In this document: positions 1-8,346 of the stretch, piece by piece
How the letters are laid out: each line of letters opens with the position of its first letter
How positions within the stretch are numbered: position 1 is the first letter of the stretch
Assembly (NCBI GenBank): GCA_021775855.1
Contig: JAJFGZ010000062.1
Span: 1 to 44,970, forward strand
DNA: 44,970 nucleotides
Direction of reading: 5' to 3'
Origin: Hyphomicrobiales bacterium
GTDB lineage: Bacteria > Pseudomonadota > Alphaproteobacteria > Rhizobiales > NORP267
Translations under genes and position numbers: made by a program
The notes under the pieces: model-generated
Database searches by the model: none
Seen by the model: only the letters and a program-made list of their open reading frames with translations
What the model was told of the DNA's origin: nothing

Positions 1-429
1 GATGGCGCAGCAGCACTTGTATTGATGCGGTTGTCGCAAGCAGAGCAGCGCGAACTCAACCCCTTGGCAAAAATCGTGGGCGTATCCAGCCACGCCCAGG
101 CCCCTGCCTGGTTCACGACCGCGCCAATCAGGGCGATTGAAAAGCTGTGCGCGCAAACCGGGTGGGATAAGGATGACGTTGATCTATACGAGATCAACGA
201 GGCTTTCGCCGTTGTGACCATGGCCGCCATGCGCGATCTGGACCTTCCCCACGACAAGGTTAATATCCATGGTGGTGCCTGCGCGCTTGGTCACCCGATC
301 GGTGCGTCCGGCGCGCGGATCCTGGTTACCCTGCTGCATGCCTTGCAGAAGAATGATCTCAACAAGGGGATTGCTTCATTGTGCATTGGCGGTGGCGAAG
401 CGACCGCCGTTGGAATCGAACGCCTGTAA
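1..429 (+). CDS. Acetyl-CoA acetyltransferase (thiolase), C-terminal part
   Basis: This is the last 142 codons of a thiolase whose 5' end lies outside the window; the frame is open from base 1. The visible part carries the C-terminal thiolase signatures: NEAFAV, the catalytic-histidine motif GHPIGASGARI, and the C-terminal catalytic cysteine in CIGGGEATA. In the family these residues catalyse condensation or cleavage of acetoacetyl-CoA and acetyl-CoA. The closeness of the end (GIERL) to biosynthetic-type thiolases suggests an AtoB/PhaA-like enzyme, but the substrate cannot be fixed from a fragment. Its neighbours handle acyl-CoA and leucine breakdown, which would fit a role in acetoacetyl-CoA turnover (inference). 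Confidence 0.9.
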   Translation, partial: DGAAALVLMRLSQAEQRELNPLAKIVGVSSHAQAPAWFTTAPIRAIEKLCAQTGWDKDDVDLYEINEAFAVVTMAAMRDLDLPHDKVNIHGGACALGHPIGASGARILVTLLHALQKNDLNKGIASLCIGGGEATAVGIERL

Positions 430-459
430 ATTTGACCTGATATCGAGAGAGATGGAATT

Positions 460-855
460 TTGACACAGAATATTACCACCGGGATCAAACAACTCTGCGA
501 TGACGCGTTCACGCGCATTGATTCTGTATCCGCAAAAGACGCGATTTCGATGCTCGATCGCGACGATGTTACTTTTGTGGATATCCGTGATATCCGGGAA
601 TTGAAGCGGGAAGGGCGGGTGCCCGGTGCGTTTCATTGTCCGCGCGGCATGCTGGAATTCTGGATCGATCCGGAAAGCCCGTATCACAAGGAAGCTTTTG
701 CGACTGACAACACGTTCGTTGTGTTTTGCGCGGGCGGACTGCGATCGGCGCTCGCGACCGATATTGCCCAGAAGATGGGTCTGTCACCCGTGATCAATCT
801 GACCGACGGGTTTGGGGCGTGGCGGGACGCAGGCGGGCCTATTGAGACCGAATAA
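460..855 (+). CDS. Rhodanese-like domain protein (single domain)
   Basis: A 131-residue single-domain rhodanese. The active-site loop is CAGGLRS with the catalytic cysteine at residue 90; the upstream VDIRD segment (about 40-44) and GAFHCPRG (about 56-63) match the CH2A region of the fold. Such proteins carry a persulfide on the loop cysteine and move sulfur between acceptors; the physiological donor is unknown here. The start is TTG at 460, preceded by GAGAGA nine bases upstream; the nearby ATG at 452 stops after three codons. It lies 30 bp after the thiolase and 32 bp before the GST on the same strand, so co-transcription is likely. Confidence 0.85.
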   Translation: MTQNITTGIKQLCDDAFTRIDSVSAKDAISMLDRDDVTFVDIRDIRELKREGRVPGAFHCPRGMLEFWIDPESPYHKEAFATDNTFVVFCAGGLRSALATDIAQKMGLSPVINLTDGFGAWRDAGGPIETE

Positions 856-887
856 TTCGATAACCGTAAACTATCCAGGAGACGCGT

Positions 888-1553
888 GTGTCTGATCTGA
901 CCCTGATTATCGGGAACAAGAATTATTCATCCTGGTCGTTCCGGCCCTGGATTATGATGAGGCATGCCGGGATTTCGTTTACCGAGTCGCTCGTTGTGCT
1001 GTTTAGCGAAGACTTCAGGGACAAGGTTCGCGCGCATACCGGTGCCGGCCATGTGCCGGGCCAGGTGCCGGTTTTGCTGGATAGCGGCGAAGCGGTTTGG
1101 GGTTCACTCGCCATTTTCGAATACCTGGCGGACAAATTCCCGGAGAAGGGATTGTGGCCCGCCGATATGATGATGCGCGCAAAGGCGCGTTCGGGCGCCG
1201 GCGAGATGCATTCAGGGTTTGGGGCCCTAAGAAGCGCCTTGCCCATGAATATCCGCCTGGAGCCGAACGCCGTTCCGCTTTCCGACGAAGTTTTAGCAGA
1301 TGTCGAGAGGATCGAAGCCCTGTGGGCCGAATGTCTGGCGCGCAAATTGGACGGGGGTCCGTTTCTGTTCGGCGCATTCGGTAATATCGATGCGATGTAT
1401 GCCCCTATTGTGAACCGGTTTCACGTCTACCAGGTGCCGGTATCGCAGACCTCCCGTAATTACATGGACGCGGTCATGGCGCTGCCCGCGTGGCAGGAAT
1501 GGGCGGCGGCAGCGCGCGACGAGCCGTGGGAATTTGATACCTATATCCGGTAG
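888..1553 (+). CDS. Glutathione S-transferase family protein
   Basis: A 221-residue cytosolic GST. The N-terminal thioredoxin-like half begins with NKNYSSWSFRPW, a signature of one bacterial GST subgroup in which a Ser or Tyr near the start activates glutathione. The cis-proline region (GQVPVLL, about 58-64) and the glutathione gamma-glutamyl contact region (WGSLAIFEYLADKFPE) follow. The rest is the helical C-terminal domain. The start is GTG at 888, chosen because AGGAG (877-881) sits six bases upstream. Substrate unknown; detoxification or peroxide reduction is the usual guess. It closes a run of three same-strand genes. Confidence 0.85.
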   Translation: MSDLTLIIGNKNYSSWSFRPWIMMRHAGISFTESLVVLFSEDFRDKVRAHTGAGHVPGQVPVLLDSGEAVWGSLAIFEYLADKFPEKGLWPADMMMRAKARSGAGEMHSGFGALRSALPMNIRLEPNAVPLSDEVLADVERIEALWAECLARKLDGGPFLFGAFGNIDAMYAPIVNRFHVYQVPVSQTSRNYMDAVMALPAWQEWAAAARDEPWEFDTYIR

Positions 1554-1661
1554 CGTTTCATTCCGCTGGATGGCATCGTGGAAACGGGGATATCGGTGGT
1601 TTCAATCGGGTTTGCACCCTGCCATATTGCGCCATGAATGAAATTAAAAAGGGCGCTATCA

Positions 1662-3269
1662 ATGCCGGTTCTTGAATCCATAATCGATACAAGTTCAGCC
1701 ACCTTCGCCGCCAACCGTGCGGCGATGACGTCGCTTGTTGCGGAATTGAACGACAAGCGCGCCGAGGCGGCGTTGGGCGGAAACGAGCGTTCACGCGCGC
1801 GGCATTTATCGCGTGGAAAATTGCTGCCCCGTGAGCGGGTCCTGCGGCTTGTGGATCCCGGCTCGCCGTTTCTTGAATTGTCGCCCCTCGCGGCCAACGG
1901 CATGTACGATTCCGCTATCCATGGGGGCGGCGTGATTACCGGGATTGGCCGGATCGAGGGTGTGGAATGCATCATTGTCTGCAACGATGCGACCATCAAG
2001 GGCGGCACTTATTATCCGATGACCGTGAAGAAGCATTTGCGGGCCCAGGAAATTGCGCTGCAGAATAATTTGCCGTGCATTTATCTGGTCGATTCAGGTG
2101 GCGGAAATTTGCCAAATCAGGCCGAAATTTTTCCCGATAGAGAACATTTCGGGCGAATTTTCTATAACCAGGCGAATATGTCGGCGGCAGGAATTCCGCA
2201 GATCGCGGTGGTGATGGGTTCCTGTACGGCGGGCGGCGCGTATGTCCCGGCTATGTCGGACGAAACCATCATCGTGCGCAAACAGGGCACGATTTTCCTG
2301 GCCGGTCCGCCATTGGTCAAAGCGGCCACGGGGGAAGAGGTTTTAGCTGAAGATCTGGGTGGCGGCGACATACATACGCGAATTTCCGGTGTCGCCGACC
2401 ATCTCGCCGTCAACGACGATCACGCGCTGCAGATCGCGCGCAATATCGTCCGTGGGCTAAACCGCGAGAAAATCCCGGACATCCTGCTCCAGGAACCCAT
2501 GGATCCTGTTTACGATCCATCCGAACTCGATGGTGTAATCCCGGAAAGCCTTGCCACACATTACGATGCGCGCGAAATCATCGCGCGGATTGTTGACGGC
2601 TCGGAATTTGATGAGTTCAAACAATTGTTCGGGTCCACACTCGTCACCGGGTTTGCCAGAATTTGGGGTATTCCAGTCGGTATCCTCGCCAACAATGGCA
2701 TTCTCTTCTCAGAATCCGCACAAAAGGGCGCGCATTTCATCGAGTTATGCTGCCAGCGGCGCATCCCGCTGCTGTTTTTGCAAAATATCACCGGGTTCAT
2801 GGTGGGCCGGGACGCGGAAGCAGGCGGAATCGCCCGCAACGGCGCGAAAATGGTGATGGCGGTGGCCTGCGCCCAGGTGCCCAAGATCACACTGGTCACG
2901 GGTGGGTCCTACGGGGCCGGCAATTACGGTATGTGCGGGAGGGCCTATTCACCGCGTTTTCTCTATACTTGGCCGAACGCCCGGGTTTCGATCATGGGCG
3001 GGATCCAGGCAGCAAGCGTATTGGCAACCGTAAAGCGCGATAATATAGAAGCCGACGGCGATAGCTGGAGCGACGAAGAAGAAGCCGATTTTAAGAATCC
3101 GATTCTCGAAAAGTTCGAGACTGAAGGCAATCCCCTGTTTGCCACCGCGCGGATCTGGGATGACGGAATCATAACGCCGGCCGAGACCCGCCGGGTTCTA
3201 GGCCTGAGTTTCTCGACAACGCTCAACGCGCCAGTGACTGAAACCAAGTTTGGCGTCTTTCGTATGTAA
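1662..3269 (+). CDS. mccB: Methylcrotonoyl-CoA carboxylase, carboxyltransferase (beta) subunit
   Basis: The 535-residue carboxyltransferase subunit of 3-methylcrotonoyl-CoA carboxylase, which transfers CO2 from carboxybiotin to methylcrotonoyl-CoA in leucine breakdown. The sequence has the crotonase-fold carboxyltransferase halves and MCC-type motifs: [42 protein letters not shown] and, in the second half, [13 protein letters not shown] and [14 protein letters not shown]. Length equals the usual size of the family. The frame is open from an ATG at 1638, but the ATG at 1662 has an AAAAAGGG ribosome site about eight bases upstream and gives the family N-terminus MPVLES. The biotin subunit (mccA) follows after the intervening sdaA, so the two halves of the enzyme are split by an unrelated gene. 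Confidence 0.93.
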   Translation: MPVLESIIDTSSATFAANRAAMTSLVAELNDKRAEAALGGNERSRARHLSRGKLLPRERVLRLVDPGSPFLELSPLAANGMYDSAIHGGGVITGIGRIEGVECIIVCNDATIKGGTYYPMTVKKHLRAQEIALQNNLPCIYLVDSGGGNLPNQAEIFPDREHFGRIFYNQANMSAAGIPQIAVVMGSCTAGGAYVPAMSDETIIVRKQGTIFLAGPPLVKAATGEEVLAEDLGGGDIHTRISGVADHLAVNDDHALQIARNIVRGLNREKIPDILLQEPMDPVYDPSELDGVIPESLATHYDAREIIARIVDGSEFDEFKQLFGSTLVTGFARIWGIPVGILANNGILFSESAQKGAHFIELCCQRRIPLLFLQNITGFMVGRDAEAGGIARNGAKMVMAVACAQVPKITLVTGGSYGAGNYGMCGRAYSPRFLYTWPNARVSIMGGIQAASVLATVKRDNIEADGDSWSDEEEADFKNPILEKFETEGNPLFATARIWDDGIITPAETRRVLGLSFSTTLNAPVTETKFGVFRM

Positions 3270-3378
3270 CACGAAAAATCGCCGAATTCCGCGGTTCCTG
3301 CCGCATTTTCAAATTTGCTTGTCGTATTCAGGAGGCGCTTGCCTGGTAACAGCGTGCAATGATCGATGTCAAAGGCGC

Positions 3379-3397
3379 TATACTGAAAAACGTTTTT
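3379..3397 (+). promoter_or_regulatory. Possible -10 box and 12-bp palindrome ahead of sdaA
   Basis: TATACT at 3379-3384 is a good -10 match. Right after it, AAAAACGTTTTT at 3386-3397 is a perfect 12-bp palindrome, ending 14 bases before the sdaA start codon. I see no convincing -35 box at the right distance. The placement over the expected transcription start would suit an operator, but this is inference. Confidence 0.3.
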
Positions 3398-3411
3398 GAA
3401 AAGGCGGGTAA

Positions 3412-4797
3412 ATGTTTCTCAGCGTATTTGACATATTCAAGATCGGGATCGGACCCTCTTCGTCCCATACGGTCGGCCCGATGGTCGCCGCGTACAGGTT
3501 TCTGTCTGAATTGTCACCGGAAACGTTGTCCGATACGGCGCGCATAAGTGTCGCGCTTCTCGGGTCTCTGGCGTTTACCGGCAAAGGGCATGGTACCGAC
3601 CGTGCCGTATTTTTAGGCTTGCTTGGCGAAATTCCAGATCAGGTGGACCCTGACAAGGTGGATGATCTGATTGAGAGGCTTGAAGCGGCAAAGGCACTTT
3701 CCGTCCAGGGAAAGGCAATTGCATTCGATCCCGCTATCGATCTCGTATTCGACTACGACACGCGACACAAAAGACACCCCAATGAAATGATCTTCAGGGC
3801 GCTCGATAACGCTGGCGGTGTGCTGGTGGAGGAAACGTTCTGTTCGGTCGGTGGTGGTTTTATCGCGATGCTACGGGAACTAGACGCGGTCGAAGACGGG
3901 TCCACTGTACCGGTCTCGGACATACGCGTTTTATACCCGTTTGAAAACGCTAAAACCATGCTCGAGATGGGCCAGGCGTCAGGCCTGACGATTGCCGGTA
4001 TGAAGCGGGAAAACGAGATATTCAGCATCCCCGAGACAGAGTTGGACGAGGGCCTCGATAATATCTGGAAGGCCATGAAAGCCTGTATGGAAAGAGGCAT
4101 GTCGCAGTCAGGCGAATTGCCGGGCGGATTGAAAATCAAGCGGCGCGCCGGGGAAATCCACAAACAGCTCGTCGCCGAGCGGGGGAAGAACCGCCCCAAA
4201 GATCATACAGTCATGGACTGGCTTGGCATTTACGCCATGGCGATCAACGAAGAAAACGCCGCAGGCGGGCGGGTGGTGACTGCGCCGACCAATGGCGCTG
4301 CCGGGGTGATCCCCGCCGTGATCCGGTATTATCTCGATCATTGCGACGAAGCCTGTGTTGCAGGTACGCGCATCTTTCTCCTGACCGCTGCGGCGATTGG
4401 CGGCATCATCAAGCACAACGCTTCGATTTCCGGTGCCGAGGTTGGGTGTCAGGGCGAAGTCGGGGCGGCGTCGGCCATGGCTGCGGCGGGTTTGTGCGCG
4501 GCCCTTGGCGGGACTAATGAGCAGGTCGAGAATGCCGCCGAAATTGCGCTTGAGCATCATCTGGGGATGACCTGCGACCCCGTTGGCGGGCTAGTGCAGG
4601 TGCCGTGTATCGAGCGCAATGCCCTTGGGACGGTCAAAGCCGTGACGGCTGCATCGCTCGCGCTACGCGGTGACGGGACACATTATGTGCCACTCGATAG
4701 TTGCATTGAGACAATGCGCCAAACCGGCCTTGATATGAGCGATAAATACAAGGAAACCTCAAAAGGGGGCCTCGCCGTCAGTATCGTTGCCTGTTGA
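3412..4797 (+). CDS. sdaA: L-serine ammonia-lyase (iron-sulfur L-serine dehydratase)
   Basis: A 461-residue single-chain iron-sulfur L-serine dehydratase that converts serine to pyruvate and ammonia. The N-terminal beta domain begins [19 protein letters not shown], and the catalytic alpha domain carries [19 protein letters not shown] and [12 protein letters not shown]. The presumed [4Fe-4S] ligands are Cys346, Cys388 and Cys399; their spacing matches the characterised type 2 enzymes. The protein ends exactly in a cysteine (Cys461), as in the enzyme family where the C-terminal cysteine plugs the active site as an inhibitory cluster ligand until substrate binds. ATG at 3412 has AAGG seven bases upstream. 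It sits between mccB and mccA on the same strand. Confidence 0.95.
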   Translation: MFLSVFDIFKIGIGPSSSHTVGPMVAAYRFLSELSPETLSDTARISVALLGSLAFTGKGHGTDRAVFLGLLGEIPDQVDPDKVDDLIERLEAAKALSVQGKAIAFDPAIDLVFDYDTRHKRHPNEMIFRALDNAGGVLVEETFCSVGGGFIAMLRELDAVEDGSTVPVSDIRVLYPFENAKTMLEMGQASGLTIAGMKRENEIFSIPETELDEGLDNIWKAMKACMERGMSQSGELPGGLKIKRRAGEIHKQLVAERGKNRPKDHTVMDWLGIYAMAINEENAAGGRVVTAPTNGAAGVIPAVIRYYLDHCDEACVAGTRIFLLTAAAIGGIIKHNASISGAEVGCQGEVGAASAMAAAGLCAALGGTNEQVENAAEIALEHHLGMTCDPVGGLVQVPCIERNALGTVKAVTAASLALRGDGTHYVPLDSCIETMRQTGLDMSDKYKETSKGGLAVSIVAC

Positions 4798-4863
4798 ATT
4801 TCACCAGTGGATTTCCGTATTGGGCGTATGGTCTTTGGACGAGGATACGGCTATTCATAGGCC

Positions 4864-6819
4864 ATGTTTTCTTCCCTCCTGATCGCAAATCGCGGTGAAA
4901 TTGCCTGCCGAATCATACGCACAGCCAACCGGCTTGGCGTTCGCACCATCGCGGTTTATTCAGATGTTGATCGCGAAGCGCTGCATGTGGAAATGGCTGA
5001 CGAGGCCTGGCATCTTGGCGGGGCTGCGGCGGCAGACTCTTATCTTGTCGTCGACAAGATTATCGGGGCAGCTAAAGAGGCTGGCGCCGATGCGATCCAT
5101 CCCGGATACGGGTTTCTCTCAGAAAATGCCGACTTCGCCGAAACATGCGCCAGGGAAGGCATTGTCTTCGTTGGTCCTTCGGCGGATGCGATCCGGGCGA
5201 TGGGCTTAAAGGGGGCCGCCAAGTCTTTGATGGAAAAGGCAGGCGTGCCCGTCGTGCCCGGCTATCATGGTTCAAAGCAGGCCGGCGATTTTCTGAAACA
5301 AAAGGCCTACGAGATCGGATATCCGATCCTGATCAAGGCGGTTGCCGGCGGCGGCGGCAAGGGCATGCGGCTCGTTGAGAAGGCCAAAGATTTCGACGCC
5401 TCGCTGGAAAGCGCGAAGCGCGAAGCCCTGTCCGCCTTTGGCAATGATGACGTGCTGATCGAGAAATTTATCGGATCGCCACGGCACGTGGAAATTCAAA
5501 TATTTGCCGATGGCCAGGGAAACGCGGTGCATTTGTTTGAGCGCGATTGTTCGCTCCAGCGTCGCCACCAGAAAGTGATTGAGGAGGCGCCAGCGCCAGG
5601 CATGACGGACGAGGTCCGCAAGGCCATGGGCGAAGCTGCCGTCAACGCAGCAAAAGCGGTTAAATATTCCGGCGCCGGCACCGTTGAGTTTATTGCCGAC
5701 GGGTCGAAAGGGTTGAAGACTGACGGGTTCTATTTCATGGAAATGAACACCCGGCTTCAGGTCGAGCACCCGGTTACCGAGGAAATTACCGGGCTGGATC
5801 TGGTGGAAATGCAACTCAGGGTGGCCTCAGGCGAAGCGCTTGGTATCAGCCAGGGCGATCTGACCATTAACGGGCACAGCGTCGAAGCGCGGATTTATGC
5901 CGAAGACCCGGAAAACGGGTTTCTGCCGTCTACCGGACTGTTGGAAATCCTGTCTTTTCCAAATGGGTCGGCGATCAGAATTGAAACTGGAGTCAAGGAA
6001 GGGGACACGGTCTCACCGTTCTACGACCCCATGATCGCAAAACTGGTGGCGCACGGCGAGACCCGTTCCGAAGCTCTGGATTTGCTTTATTCCGCCCTGG
6101 ACGAGACCCAGATTGCCGGGCCGCAGACCAACATTGCCTTTTTGAAAGCGCTATGCAGCGCGGAGGGTTTTCGCGAAAATAGGTTCAATACAGGGTTTAT
6201 CGACGCCAATATCGATGACCTTACCATCCCGCCGTTGGGTCAGCGTGACGCGATGGCGGCACTAGGAGCGATCCGTCTGATCGAACGCCGTTTTGAATTG
6301 CGCGAGGGAGCCGAGATGCACGACACGCCCTGGACCCTGACGGACGGGTTCCAACTGGGTGCTGTTCGGGAAACTGGCATCGATATTCTGGCGAACGGCA
6401 AGCCTGTCAGTTTGCTGACCGAATGGGTCGATGGTGCACCGGCTATCATACTCGGACCCGAGGCCGACGATTGGCCGGAAGTCGACGCCGTTCTCGTCGA
6501 CGTGGGCGACGCCGTGATTGTTCTCGCCGATGGGAGGCAGGTTCGCGTCTCCCGGCCGGACTATTCCGCCGCCGGGTTCGAAGACGATGAGGATGGTGCG
6601 ATCATTCGCTCACCGATGCATGGCAAGTTGTTGGATCTGTTCGTTGCTACTGGCGATTCCGTCTCCAAGGGCAAGCGGTTGGCGATAGTGGAAGCCATGA
6701 AAATGGAACACAGTTTGATGGCCAGCGGCGATGGAGTAGTAGCCGAAATCCTCGCCGTCCCTGGCGACCAGGTAGGCGAAGGCCAGCGGCTGATAGTTAT
6801 CAATAGTGAGGACGACTAG
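4864..6819 (+). CDS. mccA: Methylcrotonoyl-CoA carboxylase, biotin carboxylase/BCCP (alpha) subunit
   Basis: A 651-residue subunit that carboxylates its own biotin with ATP and bicarbonate and hands it to MccB. Order of domains: biotin carboxylase N-lobe (LLIANRGEIACRI at the start), ATP-grasp with the glycine-rich loop GGGGKGMRLV and the catalytic segment MEMNTRLQVEHPVTE, biotin carboxylase C-domain (SVEARIYAEDPENGFLPS), a linker of roughly 100 residues, and a C-terminal biotinyl domain. The biotin-accepting lysine is Lys613 in EAMKMEH. Propionyl- or acetyl-CoA carboxylase subunits look similar; the MCC assignment comes from the MCC-type beta subunit nearby. The ATG at 4864 has only a weak ribosome site. 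Confidence 0.92.
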   Translation: MFSSLLIANRGEIACRIIRTANRLGVRTIAVYSDVDREALHVEMADEAWHLGGAAAADSYLVVDKIIGAAKEAGADAIHPGYGFLSENADFAETCAREGIVFVGPSADAIRAMGLKGAAKSLMEKAGVPVVPGYHGSKQAGDFLKQKAYEIGYPILIKAVAGGGGKGMRLVEKAKDFDASLESAKREALSAFGNDDVLIEKFIGSPRHVEIQIFADGQGNAVHLFERDCSLQRRHQKVIEEAPAPGMTDEVRKAMGEAAVNAAKAVKYSGAGTVEFIADGSKGLKTDGFYFMEMNTRLQVEHPVTEEITGLDLVEMQLRVASGEALGISQGDLTINGHSVEARIYAEDPENGFLPSTGLLEILSFPNGSAIRIETGVKEGDTVSPFYDPMIAKLVAHGETRSEALDLLYSALDETQIAGPQTNIAFLKALCSAEGFRENRFNTGFIDANIDDLTIPPLGQRDAMAALGAIRLIERRFELREGAEMHDTPWTLTDGFQLGAVRETGIDILANGKPVSLLTEWVDGAPAIILGPEADDWPEVDAVLVDVGDAVIVLADGRQVRVSRPDYSAAGFEDDEDGAIIRSPMHGKLLDLFVATGDSVSKGKRLAIVEAMKMEHSLMASGDGVVAEILAVPGDQVGEGQRLIVINSEDD

Positions 6820-6891
6820 TCTTTGTAAGCAAATAGTCCGCTATTGGTATGTGACGTGATCGACGAGATTCTCTTGGCGCGATAGAAGCGA

Positions 6892-7332
6892 ATGACCCAG
6901 CATTTGATCAAATTGTCGGTTGGCAGCGAGTCGGTGGAATCGCTTGGTGTCTGGCAGGGGATCCGCCTTGCCGAAAAACGCAAAAAGGGCGAGGTACCCG
7001 AACTTTTTCACACCACCCGCATGACACCGACGCGGCGGTCAGAAATCCTGCGCACAGGCGGATCGATCTATTGGGTCATCAAGGGATTAATCCAGGCGCG
7101 CCAGAGACTTACAGATATACGCCCGTTCAAAGATGATCAGGGGATCAAACGATGCCATCTGGTTCTCGATCCGGTGTTGGTGCCGACGGTCCCGCGCCGC
7201 TCCAGGCCGTTCCAGGGGTGGCGCTATTATTCGGCGAGCGACGCGCCGGCTGATCTTGATGAACGCGCCGGAATTGATGCCGGTATGCCGCCCGAAATGC
7301 GCCGGGAACTTGCAGATCTCGGGTTGATTTGA
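6892..7332 (+). CDS. DUF1489 family protein
   Basis: A 146-residue soluble, basic protein of the DUF1489 family, typical of Alphaproteobacteria. Recognisable segments are HLIKLSVGSESVE at the N-terminus, the region TRMTPTRRSEIL, GGSIYWVIKG, and VPTVPRRSRPFQGWRY. No catalytic motif, signal peptide or membrane segment is evident, and no function is known to me. It lies 72 bp after mccA on the same strand and faces panC tail to tail with a gap of only four bases. The short spacer from mccA contains AATAG-TCCG-CTATT (5-bp stem), too weak to be called a terminator. Confidence 0.8.
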   Translation: MTQHLIKLSVGSESVESLGVWQGIRLAEKRKKGEVPELFHTTRMTPTRRSEILRTGGSIYWVIKGLIQARQRLTDIRPFKDDQGIKRCHLVLDPVLVPTVPRRSRPFQGWRYYSASDAPADLDERAGIDAGMPPEMRRELADLGLI

Positions 7333-7336
7333 AGCA

Positions 7337-8194
7337 CTATATTTTTAGCGCGATATTGTCGATCAGACGGGTCTTGCCGAGCCAGGCCGCCGCCAATAGG
7401 CGGGCATTGCCCGTAAATCCTCTGGCCAGGGGTTGCAACGTCTTGCGGTCCCGGGCTTCGAGATAATCGAGCCGGAATCCTGACCGCCCCAGCTTTGTTT
7501 TCGCGGTTCCGAGTACCCGGTTGACCTCGCCGCCGCGCGCGACCTTGTGAGCCACATCTTTCAGTATCGCGTGGAGCATTGGTGCTATCAGGCGCTCGTC
7601 CGGGCTAAGATAAGCGTTGCGCGACGAAAGCGCCAAACCGTCCGGTTCCCGGATCGTGCTCCCAGAAATGATTTTCACCGGAATATTCAAATCCCGTGCC
7701 ATCTGCCGGATGACTAGAAATTGTTGATAATCTTTCTCGCCGAATATCGCCATGTGGGGTTGGCAGAGGATGAGCAGTTTCGCGACCACAGTTGCAACGC
7801 CGTCAAAAAAATGTGGTCGGAATTGGTCTTCGAGGTCGGCGCTTGCCGGACCCAGCAATATCACTTTGGTAGCAAAATCATGGGGATAGATCATCTCGAC
7901 TGAGGGTGCGAAAACCAGGTCGACGTCATAATTGGCGAGTTTGGCCATGTCAGATTTTTCGTCGCGGGGGTATTTACTAAAGTCTTCTTTGGGTGCGAAC
8001 TGACCGGGGTTCACAAAAACCGAGACAATCGTCCGGTCGGCCTTTTTTGAAGCCAGATCGATCAGGTGAAGATGCCCTTCGTGCAGTGCCCCCATTGTGG
8101 GAACAAGCGCGACACTTTCTCCCGCATCGCGCCAACTGGACACTTTCGAGCGAAGGGCGCGCTCGGTCCGTACAATGTTCGGCTTCACAACCAT
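7337..8194 (-). CDS. panC: Pantothenate synthetase (pantoate--beta-alanine ligase)
   Basis: A 285-residue PanC, which joins pantoate and beta-alanine with ATP through a pantoyl-adenylate intermediate, the last step of vitamin B5 synthesis. The nucleotidyl-transferase signature PTMGALHEGHLHL holds the HxGH motif at 38-41; FVNPGQFAPKEDFSKYPR, FGEKDYQQ and REPDGLALSSRN (the KMSKS-equivalent) follow in the expected order. Full length. The start is ATG at 8194 with no obvious ribosome site. PanC is transcribed divergently from putA with about 150 bp between; no panB or panD is present in the window. Confidence 0.95.
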   Translation of the reverse strand: MVVKPNIVRTERALRSKVSSWRDAGESVALVPTMGALHEGHLHLIDLASKKADRTIVSVFVNPGQFAPKEDFSKYPRDEKSDMAKLANYDVDLVFAPSVEMIYPHDFATKVILLGPASADLEDQFRPHFFDGVATVVAKLLILCQPHMAIFGEKDYQQFLVIRQMARDLNIPVKIISGSTIREPDGLALSSRNAYLSPDERLIAPMLHAILKDVAHKVARGGEVNRVLGTAKTKLGRSGFRLDYLEARDRKTLQPLARGFTGNARLLAAAWLGKTRLIDNIALKI

Positions 8195-8346
8195 GATATC
8201 GATTTAGCGGCCTGCATTGACAAGCGCAACCGGTCGATTGGTTTCAACAGGTATTTTTTCAATTTTATCGCATTCGGCCTGTCGGACAGTTAGCATTGGG
8301 GGCGCTCTTCGTCATACCAAATTGTACACGCAAAGGTTATCCTGCC

